Shown one piece after another: positions 1 to 11,703 of a DNA stretch of 64,000 bases. Each line of letters begins with the position of its first letter. Positions within the stretch are counted from its first letter, which is position 1. The DNA comes from Lachnospiraceae bacterium oral taxon 096. GTDB taxonomy: Bacteria; Bacillota; Clostridia; Lachnospirales; Lachnospiraceae. The notes below the pieces were generated by a model. That model was given only the letters and a program-made list of their open reading frames with translations, was not told where the DNA came from and did no database searches. A program made the translations under genes and the position numbers. The DNA is taken from positions 1 through 64,000 of the forward strand of contig CP073340.1 of the NCBI GenBank assembly GCA_018141845.1, written 5' to 3'.

Positions 1-1650
1 ACTGAATCACTTGCACTAATGCTATCGCTGACGCTCGCCGAAGTACTCGCACTGATACTGTCGCTAACACTTACTGAATCACTTGCACTAATGCTATCAC
101 TAACGCTTGCCGAATCACTTGCACTAATACTATCGCTGACACTGGCCGAATCACTTGCACTAATACTATCGCTCACACTCGCTGAAGTACTTGCACTAAT
201 ACTATCGCTCACACTTGCTGAATCACTTGCACTAATACTATCGCTGACACTGGCCGAATCGCTTGCACTAATACTGTCACTAACACTTGCTGAATCGCTC
301 GCACTAATGCTGTCACTAACGCTGGCTGAATCACTTGCACTGATGCTATCGCTGACACTGGCTGAAGTACTTGCACTAATGCTGTCGCTGACACTGGCTG
401 AGTTGCTCGCACTAATGCTGTCACTAACACTGGCGGAAGTACTTGCACTAATGCTATCACTAACGCTTGCGGAATCGCTCGCACTGATGCTATCGCTCAC
501 GCTTGCTGAGTTGCTTGCACTGATACTATCGCTCACGCTTGTGGAAGTACTTGTACTAATACTATCGCTGACACTTACAGAATCGCTTGCACTAATACTA
601 TCGCTGACACTGGCCGAATCGCTTGCACTGATACTGTCGCTGACACTTGCGGAATCGCTTGCACTAATGCTGTCACTAACACTGGCGGAAGTACTTGCAC
701 TAATGCTGTCGCTAACACTGGCGGAAGTACTTGCACTAATACTATCGCTCACACTTACGGAATCGCTCGCACTGATGCTATCGCTCACGCTTGTGGAAGT
801 ACTTGCACTAATGCTATCGCTCACACTTACAGAATCGCTTGCGCTGATGCTATCGCTCACGCTTGCTGAGTTGCTTGCACTAACGCTTGTTGAAGTACTT
901 GCACTGATACTGTCGCTCACGCTTGTGGAAGTACTTGTACTAATACTATCACTGACACTTGCGGAATCGCTTGCACTAATACTATCGCTGATACTTGCTG
1001 AATCACTTGCACTAATGCTATCACTAACGCTTGCTAAAGTACTTGCACTGATGCTATCGCTCACGCTTGCTGAATTGCTCGCACTAATACTATCACTAAC
1101 GCTGGCTGAAGTACTTGCACTAATACTATCGCTAACACTTACGGAATCGCTTGCACTAATACTATCGCTAACACTGGTGGAAGTACTTGCACTAATACTA
1201 TCGCTCACACTCGCTGAAGTACTTGCACTAATACTGTCGCTCACACTTACAGAATCGCTCGCACTAATGCTGTCACTAACACTTGCGGAAGTACTTGCAC
1301 TAATGCTGTCGCTAACACTGGCCGAAGTACTTGCACTAATACTATCGCTCACACTGATGCTATCGCTCACGCTTGCTGAGTTGCTTGCACTGATACTATC
1401 GCTCACACTTGTGGAAGTACTTGTACTAATACTATCGCTGACACTTACAGAATCGCTTGCACTAATGCTATCACTAACACTTGCAGAAGTACTTGCACTA
1501 ATGCTATCGCTCACACTTACAGAATCGCTTGCGCTGATGCTATCGCTCACGCTTGCTGAGTTGCTTGCACTAACGCTTGTTGAAGTACTTGCACTGATAC
1601 TGTCGCTCACGCTTGTGGAAGTACTTGTACTAATACTATCACTGACACTC
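1..1650 (-). repeat. 36-nt tandem repeats in the adhesin (12-residue unit)
   Basis: Degenerate tandem units on the minus strand encode 12-residue blocks such as [12 protein letters not shown], with Glu, Asp, Thr and Val varying at fixed positions and Ser at almost every second residue. The array continues past the left edge of the window. Confidence 0.85.
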
Positions 1651-4600
1651 GCTGATTCGCTTGCCGATTCGCTTACACTGATACTATCACTTACGCTTGC
1701 TGACTCACTTGCCGATTCGCTTACACTGATACTATCAATTACGCTTGCTGACTCGCTTGCCGATTCGCTTACACTAATACTATCACTTACGCTTGCTGAC
1801 TCGCTTGCCGATTCGCTTACACTAATACTATCACTTACGCTTGCTGACTCGCTTGCCGATTCGCTTACACTAATACTATCACTTACGCTTGCTGACTCGC
1901 TTGCCGATTCGCTTACACTAATACTATCACTTACGCTTGCTGACTCACTTGCCGATTCGCTTACACTAATACTATCACTTACGCTTGCTGACTCACTTAC
2001 CGATTCGCTTACACTAATGCTATCACTCACGCTTGCTGACTCGCTTGCCGATTCGCTTACACTAATACTATCACTTACGCTTGCTGACTCGCTTGCCGAT
2101 TCGCTTACACTAATGCTATCACTTACGCTTGCTGACTCGCTTGCCGATTCGCTTACACTAATACTATCACTTACGCTTGCTGACTCACTTGCCGATTCGC
2201 TTACACTAATACTATCACTTACGCTTGCTGACTCACTTGCCGACTCGCTTACACTAATGCTATCACTTACGCTTGCTGACTCGCTTGCCGATTCGCTTAC
2301 ACTAATGCTATCACTTACGCTTGCTGACTCGCTTGCCGATTCGCTTACACTAATGCTATCACTCACGTTTGCTGACTCGCTTGCCGATTCGCTTACACTA
2401 ATGCTATCACTCACGCTTGCTGACTCGCTTGCCGATTCGCTTACACTAATACTATCACTTACGCTTGCTGACTCACTTGCCGATTCGCTTACACTAATGC
2501 TATCACTCACGCTTGCTGACTCGCTTGCCGATTCGCTTACACTAATACTATCACTTACGCTTGCTGACTCGCTTGCCGATTCGCTTACACTAATGCTATC
2601 ACTTACGCTTGCTGACTCGCTTGCCGATTCGCTTACACTAATACTATCACTGACGCTTGCTGACTCACTTGCCGATTCGCTTACACTAATACTATCACTT
2701 ACGCTTGCTGACTCACTTGCCGACTCGCTTACACTAATGCTATCACTTACGCTTGCTGACTCGCTTGCTGACTCGCTTGCCGATTCGCTTACACTAATGC
2801 TATCACTTACGCTTGCTGACTCGCTTGCCGATTCGCTTACACTAATGCTATCACTCACGCTTGCTGACTCGCTTGCACTAATGCTTCCACTCTCGCTTGC
2901 TGAGGTACTCACGCTGATACTATCACTTACGCTTGCTGAGGTACTCACACTGATACTATCACTGACGCTTGCTGACTCGCTTGCCGATTCGCTTACACTA
3001 ATGCTATCACTTACGCTTGCACTAATGCTTCCACTCTCGCTTGCTGAGGTACTCACGCTGATACTATCACTTACGCTTGCTGAGGTACTCACACTAATAC
3101 TATCACTTACGCTTGCTGACTCACTTGCCGACTCGCTTACACTAATGCTATCACTTACGCTTGCTGACTCGCTTGCTGACTCGCTTGCCGATTCGCTTAC
3201 ACTAATGCTATCACTTACGCTTGCTGACTCGCTTGCCGATTCGCTTACACTAATGCTATCACTCACGCTTGCTGACTCGCTTGCACTAATGCTTCCACTC
3301 TCGCTTGCTGAGGTACTCACGCTGATACTATCACTTACGCTTGCTGAGGTACTCACACTGATACTATCACTGACGCTTGCTGACTCGCTTGCCGATTCGC
3401 TTACACTAATGCTATCACTTACGCTTGCACTAATGCTTCCACTCTCGCTTGCTGAGGTACTCACGCTGATACTATCACTTACGCTTGCTGAGGTACTCAC
3501 ACTGATACTATCACTGACGCTTGCTGACTCGCTTGCCGATTCGCTTACACTAATGCTATCACTTACGCTTGCACTAATGCTTCCGCTCTCGCTTGCTGAG
3601 GTACTCACACTGATACTATCACTCACGCTTGCTGACTCGCTTGCCGATTCGCTTACACTAATGCTATCACTTACGCTTGCTGACTCGCTTGCCGATTCGC
3701 TTACACTAATGCTATCACTCACGCTTGCTGACTCGCTTGCCGATTCGCTTACACTAATACTATCACTTACGCTTGCTGACTCGCTTGCCGATTCGCTTAC
3801 ACTAATGCTATCACTCACGCTTGCTGACTCGCTTGCCGATTCGCTTACACTAATACTATCACTTACGCTTGCTGACTCGCTTGCCGATTCGCTTACACTA
3901 ATACTATCACTGACGCTTGCTGAATTACTTGCCGATTCGCTTACACTGATACTATCACTGACGCTTGCTGACTCACTTGCCGATTCGCTTACACTAATAC
4001 TATCACTCACGCTTGCTGATTCGCTTGCACTAATACTTCCGCTCTCGCTTGCTGAGGTACTCACACTGATACTATCACTTACGCTCGCTGAATTACTTGC
4101 ACTAATGCTATCACTGACACTCGCTGAATTACTTGCACTAATACTATCTCTAACACTTGCTGAGGTACTTGCACTGATACTGTCACTTACGCTCACCGAG
4201 GTACTTGCACTAATACTATCTCTCGCACTCGCTGAATTACTTGTACTAATGCTTCCACTCACACTCGCCGAATTGCTTGCACTGATACTAGCTGACGCAG
4301 AGTTCCTTGCACTCAAACTTGTACTTGTTGATGCAGATTGACTTGCAGATTGACTTGCACTAATACTAGCTGAATTTCTGGCACTAACACTATCCCTCAA
4401 TGATACTGATGTACTTGTACTTTCTCTATAGCTTGCACTTTCACTTAAACTATCTCGATAACTTTGTGATAGGCTTTGGCTTTGACTTCTGCTTTCTGAT
4501 GCCTTTCTACTTTCTGATGTGCTCGCCCTCTGAGACTCACTTTGACTTTGGCTTTGCCTTTCACTATTGATTCTATTGCTCGTTGATTGACTTATGCTCG

Positions 4601-7424
4601 TAGATACCTGTGGTGTACCACCTGTAACTTGGGCTAAAGAATTTAAAGTTGCTGTATAAATAGAATCCAAACCTCTCGAACTTGCCTGACTATAGTCAGG
4701 AGAATTTGTTCCTACTGTTTCGAGAACATGAACATAATTCCTTATATTACTAGGAGAGGCTAGAGAACCATCACCTGCAATACTTCCAAAGACAGTTCCT
4801 GCCGTGACATCTGTTTCATACCACCCCCATCTATTGGTCTGTGGGAGTATCTCAACAACAACATCAATTCTTGCACCAAGATTTAAAATTTTCTGTGCCT
4901 CTGGTTTAGCCTTTTCATAGATCTTCCCCTGATCTACCTCTGCCACCTTTAATGGTGCTTTACCTGTCAACAATAGCACTGATTTATTAGCTGCTGCATT
5001 TGTCTGGTTGCTCAATATCCTATTTGCTTCTGCCAAAGCATCTGGAAGTGCTGTTCTTCCTGTTACATCTTTTACTTCTTGTCCAGCATACAATTCATTA
5101 TGAGGTGTTCCACCAGAGGCATGCGGGTTAGCTAATAATTGGTCAATTTCTCTAATGGCATCGGCCTTCTTTTTCTTTTCAAAATAAGACTTCGTTCCAC
5201 TCTGATCTCCAGCACGCGTAGTTTTTTTATTATATCCAACTAAAGACACGACTACATTGTCATTATTAATTTTATTCAAATAATTTTTTATCTGCTTCAA
5301 ATAATAATCATCTGTAAATGTCTTATATCTCTGTTTGTGATTTGTCTGTCCAGTATAATAGCCATATTCATTAGTATCTTCCACTAAAATAACAACTTCT
5401 GCTGATGTATCTACAGAATTCGCCTCTCTTAGCATCAAGGTATTCAGCAATCCATTTTGTGTTGGAACAGCTCTTAGTTGTGCATCAAGCCCTAAAAACA
5501 TAGCATTTACATTATCGAGATTATTATCAAGTGAAAATACTACGCTGTCAAATTCAGATGTAGAAGCAGTAGCTATTTCTGACCCACTCTCTGAACCAGC
5601 ACTAGAAAGACTTCCTGATACGCTTCCTGAAATACTTTCCGAAACAGAAGTGCTTTCTGAACCCAAATTCAATTCTGACCTTGTCCCACTCAATGATGAA
5701 GATCCCATTTCAGAATTATTATCACTACTGCTACCGTTGTTGCTATTTGGATCAGAGATGCTTTCACTATCAGAAATCATCTCTGACTGTGCATCCTCAG
5801 AGTCTGATTCTGATGTAGAACTTGCTCCAGTATTAGACACGGGTACAACTAATGAATCACTCGCCACATTTTCAAGGGCACTTGAAAGATTTTCATTTAA
5901 TGACTCAATAGTCTCCGAGCGAACAACTGCTGCTGTGCTTGCACTCTGTGAATTTTCTTGTGAAACGGACTCACTGCTACTTAAAGAAATCGGTACTTGC
6001 TCTGATAAGCTGTGACTTGCTGATACACTTGCTTCTGCTAGTGCACTTCGCCTTTGACTCTCAGTGTTTTCGCTATTGACCTGTAAATGCATAGATGGTG
6101 TCATACTCTCAGAACCAATGCGTTCACTGACACTCATGCTTATACTGTGCATCGTGCTTTCGCTCTCACTTGTGCCCCCACTGCCTGTACTTGATGTACT
6201 TGCCGTGTTGGTTCCCTCTCCTGACATTCCTGACATCTGTAGATCAGATGTTGAATTCTGTGCCTGATTCAAAATTTGACTTGATATCTGTGTCAATAAA
6301 TTTTCTTCATCGCCTGTGCTTTCACTACCTTGTGCTAATGTAGATATACTTTGATCGGCAATGTCTTCATTTCCTTCATTGGTCTCATCATCTGATATAA
6401 CAAATCGACGAACACGCCTTAATACCTGCTGTATATCCATGGAATTGGAATCTTGTGCACTCTCACTAGAGGTAGAAAAATTACTACCAATATTTGAAGA
6501 TATTGCAGATGTAGTGGAAGTACTTTGACTAGTACTGCCTGAATTTGTAATATTCTGGCTTGCACTGCTCTGGCTCATACTATTGCTTGTGGCACTCTGA
6601 CTCATACTGCTCTGGCTATGGGAATTTACACTGGTAGCATCACTTGCATTTTCATTCCCACCCGTTGCCACTGACACACTACTTATATTTTCACTTTCCT
6701 GAGAAATTCCACTTGTTTGACTTGTACTTGTTTGACTTGTACTTGTTTGATACTCACTCGTTTGACTTGCACTTGCCTGAGTCGTACTGCCCTGACTTTC
6801 ATTTACTTGACTTGTACTCTCATATGTATTTTTTTCTGACATAGAAACCCCTCTGACAGAGCTTTCGCTGTCAGTTCTGTCACTATGTCCCGTTCTCTCT
6901 GAACTCTCTGCACTAATGGTACTTTCCATTGTCTGCGTTCTTGCAACATCAGACAACTCTTCTCTTGCAGATGTTGTCCCCACCTCGCTTGTATGTGCCG
7001 CAACATTTTCAGATCCTCGTTCACTTGTCGCACCCGTTACTCTCTCAGAAATTCTTTCAGAAGCTCTCTCTGAGGCTCGTTCAGAACTTCTCTCACTCAT
7101 TTTTTCCGAAGTTCTTTCACTGGCCTTTTCCGAAATTTTTTCACTGGCTCTTTCGCTTGCTCGCTCACTATCTCTTTCTCGCTCGCTTGCTCTTTCTTCA
7201 TTTCTTCTTGTCTCAGACTCTACAGATCGAATAATTACAGATTCACTGTTGACGATATTTTCCTCTGTTGTCAACACTCGCTCTTCCTCTGTACCACCTG
7301 CAGCCAATACATCATTTTGTGCCAACGCAGCTCCACCCATCACTGTTCCAATAGCTGCAAAGCCTTTGAGTAAAGCCTTTTGTTGACTTTTCTTGCTCCG
7401 CCTTTTCCTTTTCTTATCACTCAT
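1..7424 (-). CDS. Giant serine-rich repeat surface adhesin (SRRP), 3' end outside window
   Basis: The frame is open from the ATG at 7424 to the left edge (at least 2474 codons). No stop or LPXTG anchor is seen, so the C-terminus is missing. Order: basic N-terminus ([12 protein letters not shown]), hydrophobic signal segment at about residues 16-40, charged SER/SEK repeats at 76-132, Ser/Thr-rich segment to about 615, non-repetitive domain at about 617-870, then a second Ser-rich segment from about 938. The non-repetitive domain reads like a von Willebrand A fold: strand [11 protein letters not shown], helix-strand [20 protein letters not shown] and strand [11 protein letters not shown]. Its DxSxS metal site is not canonical. 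The family consists of O-glycosylated adhesins exported by SecA2/SecY2, and the adjacent accessory Sec genes support this. The usual KxYKxGKxW signal motif was not seen. In streptococci the adhesin gene usually lies upstream of its export genes; here it is downstream. Confidence 0.93.
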   Translation of the reverse strand, partial: MSDKKRKRRSKKSQQKALLKGFAAIGTVMGGAALAQNDVLAAGGTEEERVLTTEENIVNSESVIIRSVESETRRNEERASERERDSERASERASEKISEKASERTSEKMSERSSERASERASERISERVTGATSERGSENVAAHTSEVGTTSAREELSDVARTQTMESTISAESSERTGHSDRTDSESSVRGVSMSEKNTYESTSQVNESQGSTTQASASQTSEYQTSTSQTSTSQTSGISQESENISSVSVATGGNENASDATSVNSHSQSSMSQSATSNSMSQSSASQNITNSGSTSQSTSTTSAISSNIGSNFSTSSESAQDSNSMDIQQVLRRVRRFVISDDETNEGNEDIADQSISTLAQGSESTGDEENLLTQISSQILNQAQNSTSDLQMSGMSGEGTNTASTSSTGSGGTSESESTMHSISMSVSERIGSESMTPSMHLQVNSENTESQRRSALAEASVSASHSLSEQVPISLSSSESVSQENSQSASTAAVVRSETIESLNENLSSALENVASDSLVVPVSNTGASSTSESDSEDAQSEMISDSESISDPNSNNGSSSDNNSEMGSSSLSGTRSELNLGSESTSVSESISGSVSGSLSSAGSESGSEIATASTSEFDSVVFSLDNNLDNVNAMFLGLDAQLRAVPTQNGLLNTLMLREANSVDTSAEVVILVEDTNEYGYYTGQTNHKQRYKTFTDDYYLKQIKNYLNKINNDNVVVSLVGYNKKTTRAGDQSGTKSYFEKKKKADAIREIDQLLANPHASGGTPHNELYAGQEVKDVTGRTALPDALAEANRILSNQTNAAANKSVLLLTGKAPLKVAEVDQGKIYEKAKPEAQKILNLGARIDVVVEILPQTNRWGWYETDVTAGTVFGSIAGDGSLASPSNIRNYVHVLETVGTNSPDYSQASSRGLDSIYTATLNSLAQVTGGTPQVSTSISQSTSNRINSERQSQSQSESQRASTSESRKASESRSQSQSLSQSYRDSLSESASYRESTSTSVSLRDSVSARNSASISASQSASQSASTSTSLSARNSASASISASNSASVSGSISTSNSASARDSISASTSVSVSDSISASTSASVRDSISASNSASVSDSISASNSASVSDSISVSTSASESGSISASESASVSDSISVSESASESASVSDSISVSESASNSASVSDSISVSESASESASVSDSISVSESASESASVSDSISVSESASESASVSDSISVSESASESASVSDSISVSESASESASVSDSISVSESASESASVSDSISVSTSASESGSISASVSDSISVSESASESASVSDSISVSTSASVSDSISVSTSASESGSISASVSDSISVSESASESASVSDSISVSTSASVSDSISVSTSASESGSISASESASVSDSISVSESASESASVSDSISVSESASESASESASVSDSISVSESASESASVSDSISVSTSASVSDSISVSTSASESGSISASVSDSISVSESASESASVSDSISVSTSASVSDSISVSTSASESGSISASESASVSDSISVSESASESASVSDSISVSESASESASESASVSDSISVSESASESASVSDSISVSESASESASVSDSISVSESASESASVSDSISVSESASESASVSDSISVSESASESASVSDSISVSESASESASVSDSISVSESASESASVSDSISVSESASESANVSDSISVSESASESASVSDSISVSESASESASVSDSISVSESASESASVSDSISVSESASESASVSDSISVSESASESASVSDSISVSESASESASVSDSISVSESASESASVSDSISVSESVSESASVSDSISVSESASESASVSDSISVSESASESASVSDSISVSESASESASVSDSISVSESASESASVSDSISVSESASESASVIDSISVSESASESASVSDSISVSESASESASVSDSISTSTSTSVSDSISASTSTSVSASNSASVSDSISASDSVSVSDSISASTSASVSDSISASDSVSVSDSISTSTSTSVSDSISASNSASVSDSISVSDSISASTSASVSDSISASTSASVSDSISASDSVSVSDSISASTSASVSDSISASTSTSVSDSISASDSVSVSDSISASTSASVSDSISASNSASVSDSISASTLASVSDSISASDSASISDSISASDSASVSDSISTSTSTSVSDSISASTSTSVSASNSASVSDSISASDSVSVSDSISASTSTSVSDSISASDSVSVSDSISASTSASVSDSISASTSASVSDSISASDSASVSDSISASDSASVSDSISASDSVSVSDSISTSTSTSVSDSISASNSASVSDSISASDSASVSDSISASTSASVSDSISASNSASVSDSISASTSASVSDSISASDSASVSDSISASDSASVSDSISASDSASVSDSISASDSASVSDSISASTSASVSDSISASDSASVSDSISASDSASVSDSISASDSVSVSDSISASTSASVSDSISASDS
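1651..4020 (-). repeat. 48-nt tandem repeats in the adhesin (16-residue unit) with a higher-order block
   Basis: Here the unit is 48 nt and encodes [16 protein letters not shown]. It is much more uniform in DNA sequence than the 36-nt array, which suggests recent expansion. Between about 2870 and 3660 a larger block with a Gly-containing segment ([10 protein letters not shown]) followed by Thr-containing units recurs several times. Confidence 0.85.
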
Positions 7425-7513
7425 CTATTCTCTAACCTCTCTTGTCCCCATTGCTCATCCCACTGCCTATTCTATGTCTATACCACCACTCACTTACAAA
7501 ATTTATACATTCT

Positions 7514-8509
7514 CTATTCCTCAAAACGAAGTGCAAATATTGCATCAAGCAATAACTTTTTGGTAAAATACCCATCCTTAATTAAAAAATTAAAATGAAA
7601 AATATTTTCTACCATCTCATTATATTGCTGGGGAGTACAAGATTGTACTCGTTGAGAAGCCTCCTCCAAACAATCAACCACAAAACCAAGGTGATTCTTC
7701 TCAATTGCCTTGGCAGGAGCAATTCCTCGCTCCACAATAACCGGAATACCTGCAGCCAAGAAATTCCCAAGCTTATAAGGCATCACACAGTAATAATATT
7801 CCTTCGCCTTTTCAGAAGACCAGACAAGCCCAAATCCTCCCTGTGACATCTGTGACAACAACCCAAGTTCACTCTGATAACCATTGAGCTGAATATTTTT
7901 TCCCGTCACATCTAATTCCTCTCTTGTGTATAGAGAAAGTAATGTATCATATTTCCAATCATCAATGAATGTAAATCGACTTGGTGCACCTGTAAAAATC
8001 ATTTTCTTTTGAAATTCTGGTTTATTCAAACTTCCAGACACTGGATAGTCAAACATCTTTTGCACCAAATATTTCTTAACCTTCAAACCATGTTCAACTA
8101 GCACATCATACATCGTCTGTGATGGAAGAATAATTAAATCGGACATATTATAGATATCAATGGTTCTTCGTAAATTTTCTTCTCCAGATTGAAATAACAA
8201 TGGAATTACATCATGTACAAACATAATAATTTGAACATCTTTATATGCTCTTATTCTTTGTACTATGCGTTCATCATAGCGAAGAATATTCCAACTTGGA
8301 GACTGAATAATCACAATATCTCCAAATTTTAATCCTGCAACAATACCATCAAGCCTTGCAGAAAGCTGTTCATCAGTGTCTACATTGACATCATAGCAAA
8401 ATAGAGGCATCTCAACAAAACCTAATGTACTTGCTACCTTCATCACATTTTGCTGTGCAATCACATGTGTCCCCATTTGATTGTAAATACTTGTAATATG
8501 TACTCTCAT
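7514..8509 (-). CDS. gtf3: Gtf3/Nss-like glycosyltransferase of the SRRP glycosylation pathway
   Basis: 331 aa. The N-terminus (MRVHITSIYNQMGTHVIAQQ) and the stretch around FVHDVIPLLF resemble Gtf3 (also called Nss), a GT-B fold transferase. In streptococci Gtf3 adds the second sugar, usually glucose, to the O-GlcNAc placed on SRRP by GtfA/GtfB. A strong ribosome binding site (GGAGGAAG) precedes the ATG at 8509. It lies between the small Asp4-like gene and the adhesin, 89 bp from the adhesin start, so it probably acts in the cytosol on the unexported adhesin. The sugar donor cannot be read from sequence. Confidence 0.8.
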   Translation of the reverse strand: MRVHITSIYNQMGTHVIAQQNVMKVASTLGFVEMPLFCYDVNVDTDEQLSARLDGIVAGLKFGDIVIIQSPSWNILRYDERIVQRIRAYKDVQIIMFVHDVIPLLFQSGEENLRRTIDIYNMSDLIILPSQTMYDVLVEHGLKVKKYLVQKMFDYPVSGSLNKPEFQKKMIFTGAPSRFTFIDDWKYDTLLSLYTREELDVTGKNIQLNGYQSELGLLSQMSQGGFGLVWSSEKAKEYYYCVMPYKLGNFLAAGIPVIVERGIAPAKAIEKNHLGFVVDCLEEASQRVQSCTPQQYNEMVENIFHFNFLIKDGYFTKKLLLDAIFALRFEE

Positions 8510-8521
8510 TATCTTCCTCCA

Positions 8522-8734
8522 CTATAAACTAATCAAGAGGCGCAATATGCCCGAAACAACAAATGCAATAGCAATAATAACGGCCATAATATAGACACTG
8601 CGATTACTTCCCTTTGTCGATACCTCCCGACTCCTTCTTAGATTTTGAATATCAGCCAAGCGTCTTTCTATATCTCTGCCCAGCAAATCTTCTCCAATCC
8701 CTTCTATATCTCTCTTTTCTCTTTTCAATATCAC
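8522..8734 (-). CDS. Small Asp4/SecE-like membrane protein of the accessory Sec system
   Basis: 70 aa with a charged N-terminal half (KREKRDIEGIGEDLLGRDIE) and one C-terminal membrane segment (IMAVIIAIAFVVSGILRLLI). Its position right after gtfB matches asp4/asp5 of Streptococcus gordonii, small membrane proteins compared with SecE and SecG. The topology, cytosolic N-terminus and single C-terminal helix, fits SecE/Asp4 better than SecG. The start appears to be GTG at 8734, preceded by a purine-rich stretch. The assignment rests on position and topology, since primary sequence similarity is hard to judge at this length. Confidence 0.55.
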   Translation of the reverse strand: MILKREKRDIEGIGEDLLGRDIERRLADIQNLRRSREVSTKGSNRSVYIMAVIIAIAFVVSGILRLLISL

Positions 8735-8788
8735 TCACCTACTTCTTCTTAACTCTCTAACATTCTAATTCCCTAATATTCTAATTTC

Positions 8789-10147
8789 TTAACACTCTAA
8801 TGCCATGTCGTCACTATCACCCAAAAAGTGTCGATATGACTCTGGTGTCTCCACCATTGCATGTTTCTTTTGTAAATCCAAAAAATATCTCATCATTTTC
8901 TTCTCTTCCAGCACTGCTTGGATGGCTCTGATCATATCAGCAACATTTTCTAACGAATAAATATTTTCTGGCAAAATCAAATTGCGTCTATGAGCGGTTT
9001 GCTGGAAAGCAAAAATCAATTGTTCATGAATAAAGGCCATTTGTAACGCATCTAAAATTTCATTTCCATAATTGATATCTAAATAAATGTCATTTTCTGC
9101 CATCAATTTCACACCCTGCTCTGGGGTAATCGCTGGCAAAAGACAAACATTATCATACTTATCCATACTTAATAACTTTGCCGACATTTCCGTCAATGCG
9201 GCAATAGTAAATTGCACCTGTGAAAGTTCTTCCACTAATATCGTCAGCTTCTCGATTTCATCCGAATTGGTCAAAATCAATGCCTTCTTCTGGTATTGAT
9301 TTTCTCTGGCAAAAGTAATAATCATACCCAGCTTTTCAATCTTGTCTGAATCCACACCAAGCTTTAACAGCATATTGTAGGCTTCTAGGGATTGAATTGC
9401 AATCTTTTTGGTTCTGCGTTCTGGATGATCCAAAATAGATTGCATATTTCCTGGAATGTTCTGCCCAATTTCTTCCTCCCAGAATAAGATATCTTCTCCT
9501 TCAATTCCCATATCGCCCAAGCGATTTGAAACAAAAAATGGATAGGAAAGAGAATTATACAAAATTCGATCCAAAGAAAACGCTCGCTTTTGCAAAAAAT
9601 AGATTACAAATTCAGGAAGATTGGCAAAAATTCTTGTTTTACCTTCCTCCTCAAGCAAAATATTCCCTGTAATATAATTCTCTGTAATCACTACTTGACC
9701 ATTTGGTGAAAAATAGGTCTTTATCTGACGTCGTCCGTCTAAACTCCAAACGGTCTGGGCAAAGCGCATACCAAAGCGATTGTAGTGATCAGTCAAGCGC
9801 ACTCTTTTCTGCCTATCCAACCAATCCACTGCCCGAATCAGGCGGCGATATACTGGTTCAGCATAAAAAATTCTTGCTCGAAGCTCATCATAATCCACCA
9901 CTTCTCCCTGTGTACCTGTCGATTGAATCTCCCACAAATCAGGAACTTTTAGGCGATTAAAAAATCTTGCCCTCCCACGCAAATTGGGATTTTCAAACCC
10001 ACAAAACCAACTAAATGGAGAAGTCACCTCCTGTGGGTGAAAGCCGTCAGTCACAATGCTCACTGCTGGCATATCATAGCCTGCTTCTCTCAATGAATAC
10101 AGAAGCATTTGACTTTGCACTGTATAACTATCTAGTAAAACAATCAT
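8789..10147 (-). CDS. gtfB: GtfB, chaperone subunit of the SRRP O-GlcNAc transferase
   Basis: 452 aa, the usual size of GtfB (Gtf2). It starts MIVLLDSYTVQSQMLLYSLR and shows the family's N-terminal features and a GT-B-like C-terminal half (for example KKALILTNSDEIEKL). In the family GtfB is catalytically inactive, binds the acceptor polypeptide and forms a tetramer with GtfA. The ATG at 10147 overlaps the gtfA stop by 4 nt (ATGA), so the two are translationally coupled, as expected for equimolar subunits. Confidence 0.88.
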   Translation of the reverse strand: MIVLLDSYTVQSQMLLYSLREAGYDMPAVSIVTDGFHPQEVTSPFSWFCGFENPNLRGRARFFNRLKVPDLWEIQSTGTQGEVVDYDELRARIFYAEPVYRRLIRAVDWLDRQKRVRLTDHYNRFGMRFAQTVWSLDGRRQIKTYFSPNGQVVITENYITGNILLEEEGKTRIFANLPEFVIYFLQKRAFSLDRILYNSLSYPFFVSNRLGDMGIEGEDILFWEEEIGQNIPGNMQSILDHPERRTKKIAIQSLEAYNMLLKLGVDSDKIEKLGMIITFARENQYQKKALILTNSDEIEKLTILVEELSQVQFTIAALTEMSAKLLSMDKYDNVCLLPAITPEQGVKLMAENDIYLDINYGNEILDALQMAFIHEQLIFAFQQTAHRRNLILPENIYSLENVADMIRAIQAVLEEKKMMRYFLDLQKKHAMVETPESYRHFLGDSDDMALEC

Positions 10148-11673
10148 TGTTCTGCCTCTTTCTTAAAAACATTTTCTCCACAAGCATCGACCAAAAATCT
10201 TCTCCAGGTATCGACTAGTTCTTCTGTCATATATGGCTTAGCAAACATATACGATGCCCTAGAAAATGTTTTGATATCTACCTCGGTAAATAGACGAACC
10301 ATTGCCTTGGCCAACCCATCGATCATTTCATTATTTCCATCTTCTTGCAATGGAATTAAAAATCCATTAATTTCATTGTGAATAAAGGTTGTATTCCCAT
10401 AACGAACATCAATGCCAATCATTGGTAGACCTGCACTGATGGCTTCAAGTAAGGTCAATCCAAATCCTTCACTTGTCGATGCTGTGATATAGGCTTCATA
10501 CTTTGGATAAACGGTAATCAAATCATAATGACCCATCAGACGAATATAGTCCTTTGCCCCATTCTCATCAATCAATTTTTCGAGCTCTATGGCATCTTTT
10601 CCGCTGCCATAGATATCCAATGTCAAGTCGGGCACAGATTTTTTTGCCTTCACTGCTGCAGTTACCAACCAATCAATATGTTTTTCTGGAGCAAGTCGAG
10701 AAGCCGTCATCAAAGAATATCTCTTTCTTTCTTTTGTTGGCTTTAGCAAAGTATCTACGCTGCCCACGGGAATCGTCACTACTTTTGGATGCATTCTCTG
10801 GTACCTCCGAAAATGCTTTTTCAACAGCTTTGTTTGAACCTCTGTGGAACAGATGTAATAGTCAATTTTATCTGCATTGCGAAATGTATATTCATAAAAA
10901 TTATTCCAAAGAATGTTGTCTCTGGTCGTATTGTTCTCGCTAAAATGCTCGGCATGAACAACAACGGAAACCTTTGCCTTTCCCCGATTGGCCAATGCTC
11001 CCCTCGCAATATCTGTCGAACGATCAATAATGAGCATATCACTCTTATCTAGATGCAATTTCTTAAAGAAGTATCCAACAAAGGCCTCTTTTGAGTAGAG
11101 CAGCGCATCTCTCATCTTGTAGAGAATATCTTCCCCATCAATGATTTCCTCATACGCTGTGCTGCCATCGGTATTAAACCAACGCCTGAGTCTTAACTTT
11201 GCCCGTCCATTTTCTGGAGTAAAATACTCTGTGCAGTATTTGCCATAGGAATAATAGTCTCTTGTGAGCAAACACCCCTGAAAGACATCCTCCACTCTCT
11301 GAACAGCCTTTCCGTCCTTTGTCAAATATGCAGTGACAAAGTGCTTTCTATCTTTCTCATTATAGACAATGGTATCATTGATGGTGCTCTTTTCAAATTC
11401 ACCATCTAACTTCTCTTCTAAGTCCTGTGGCGTAAATGTTGTTTTTGCCACTGAAAAATCAGTAAACCACAAATAGAGCCATATGACATCTTCATCTGCA
11501 AATCCAATATTCTTTGTCATATACTCTATATTATCTCGCTCAAAAAAATCAGTAAAAATAAATTTTGTTCGCACACCAAGTTGTGAAAAAATCTTGGATC
11601 TATAGGCCTGTGCGTATTCCACACCACTACTTGCCCAACCGATTCCTCGATTTACATTATACACTGTATTCAT
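10144..11673 (-). CDS. gtfA: GtfA, catalytic O-GlcNAc transferase for the serine-rich adhesin
   Basis: 509 aa, matching GtfA (Gtf1) in length. It starts MNTVYNVNRGIGWASSGVEY, typical of the family. The C-terminal Rossmann half contains RYSLMTASRLAPEKHIDWLV and the EX7E retaining-GT4 motif in STSEGFGLTLLEA, which binds the UDP-sugar. It transfers the first GlcNAc to Ser/Thr of the SRRP in the cytosol together with GtfB. It follows secA2 by 30 bp and overlaps gtfB, within the same minus-strand operon. Confidence 0.92.
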   Translation of the reverse strand: MNTVYNVNRGIGWASSGVEYAQAYRSKIFSQLGVRTKFIFTDFFERDNIEYMTKNIGFADEDVIWLYLWFTDFSVAKTTFTPQDLEEKLDGEFEKSTINDTIVYNEKDRKHFVTAYLTKDGKAVQRVEDVFQGCLLTRDYYSYGKYCTEYFTPENGRAKLRLRRWFNTDGSTAYEEIIDGEDILYKMRDALLYSKEAFVGYFFKKLHLDKSDMLIIDRSTDIARGALANRGKAKVSVVVHAEHFSENNTTRDNILWNNFYEYTFRNADKIDYYICSTEVQTKLLKKHFRRYQRMHPKVVTIPVGSVDTLLKPTKERKRYSLMTASRLAPEKHIDWLVTAAVKAKKSVPDLTLDIYGSGKDAIELEKLIDENGAKDYIRLMGHYDLITVYPKYEAYITASTSEGFGLTLLEAISAGLPMIGIDVRYGNTTFIHNEINGFLIPLQEDGNNEMIDGLAKAMVRLFTEVDIKTFSRASYMFAKPYMTEELVDTWRRFLVDACGENVFKKEAEQ

Positions 11674-11703
11674 CCCAACAGTCCCCTTACTTTCAAGTCT
11701 CTT

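Noticed and set aside
19..4341. Long plus-strand frame of 1440 codons rich in Leu/Ser/Ala
   Set aside because: It is the antisense of the adhesin Ser repeats; Ser/Ala/Asp codons give no stops on the other strand. No ribosome binding site, and the minus frame continues as one gene.
1..4341. Regular 36/48-nt repeats as a CRISPR array
   Set aside because: Units are adjacent with no unique spacers and are in frame with a protein; they code for Ser-rich residues.
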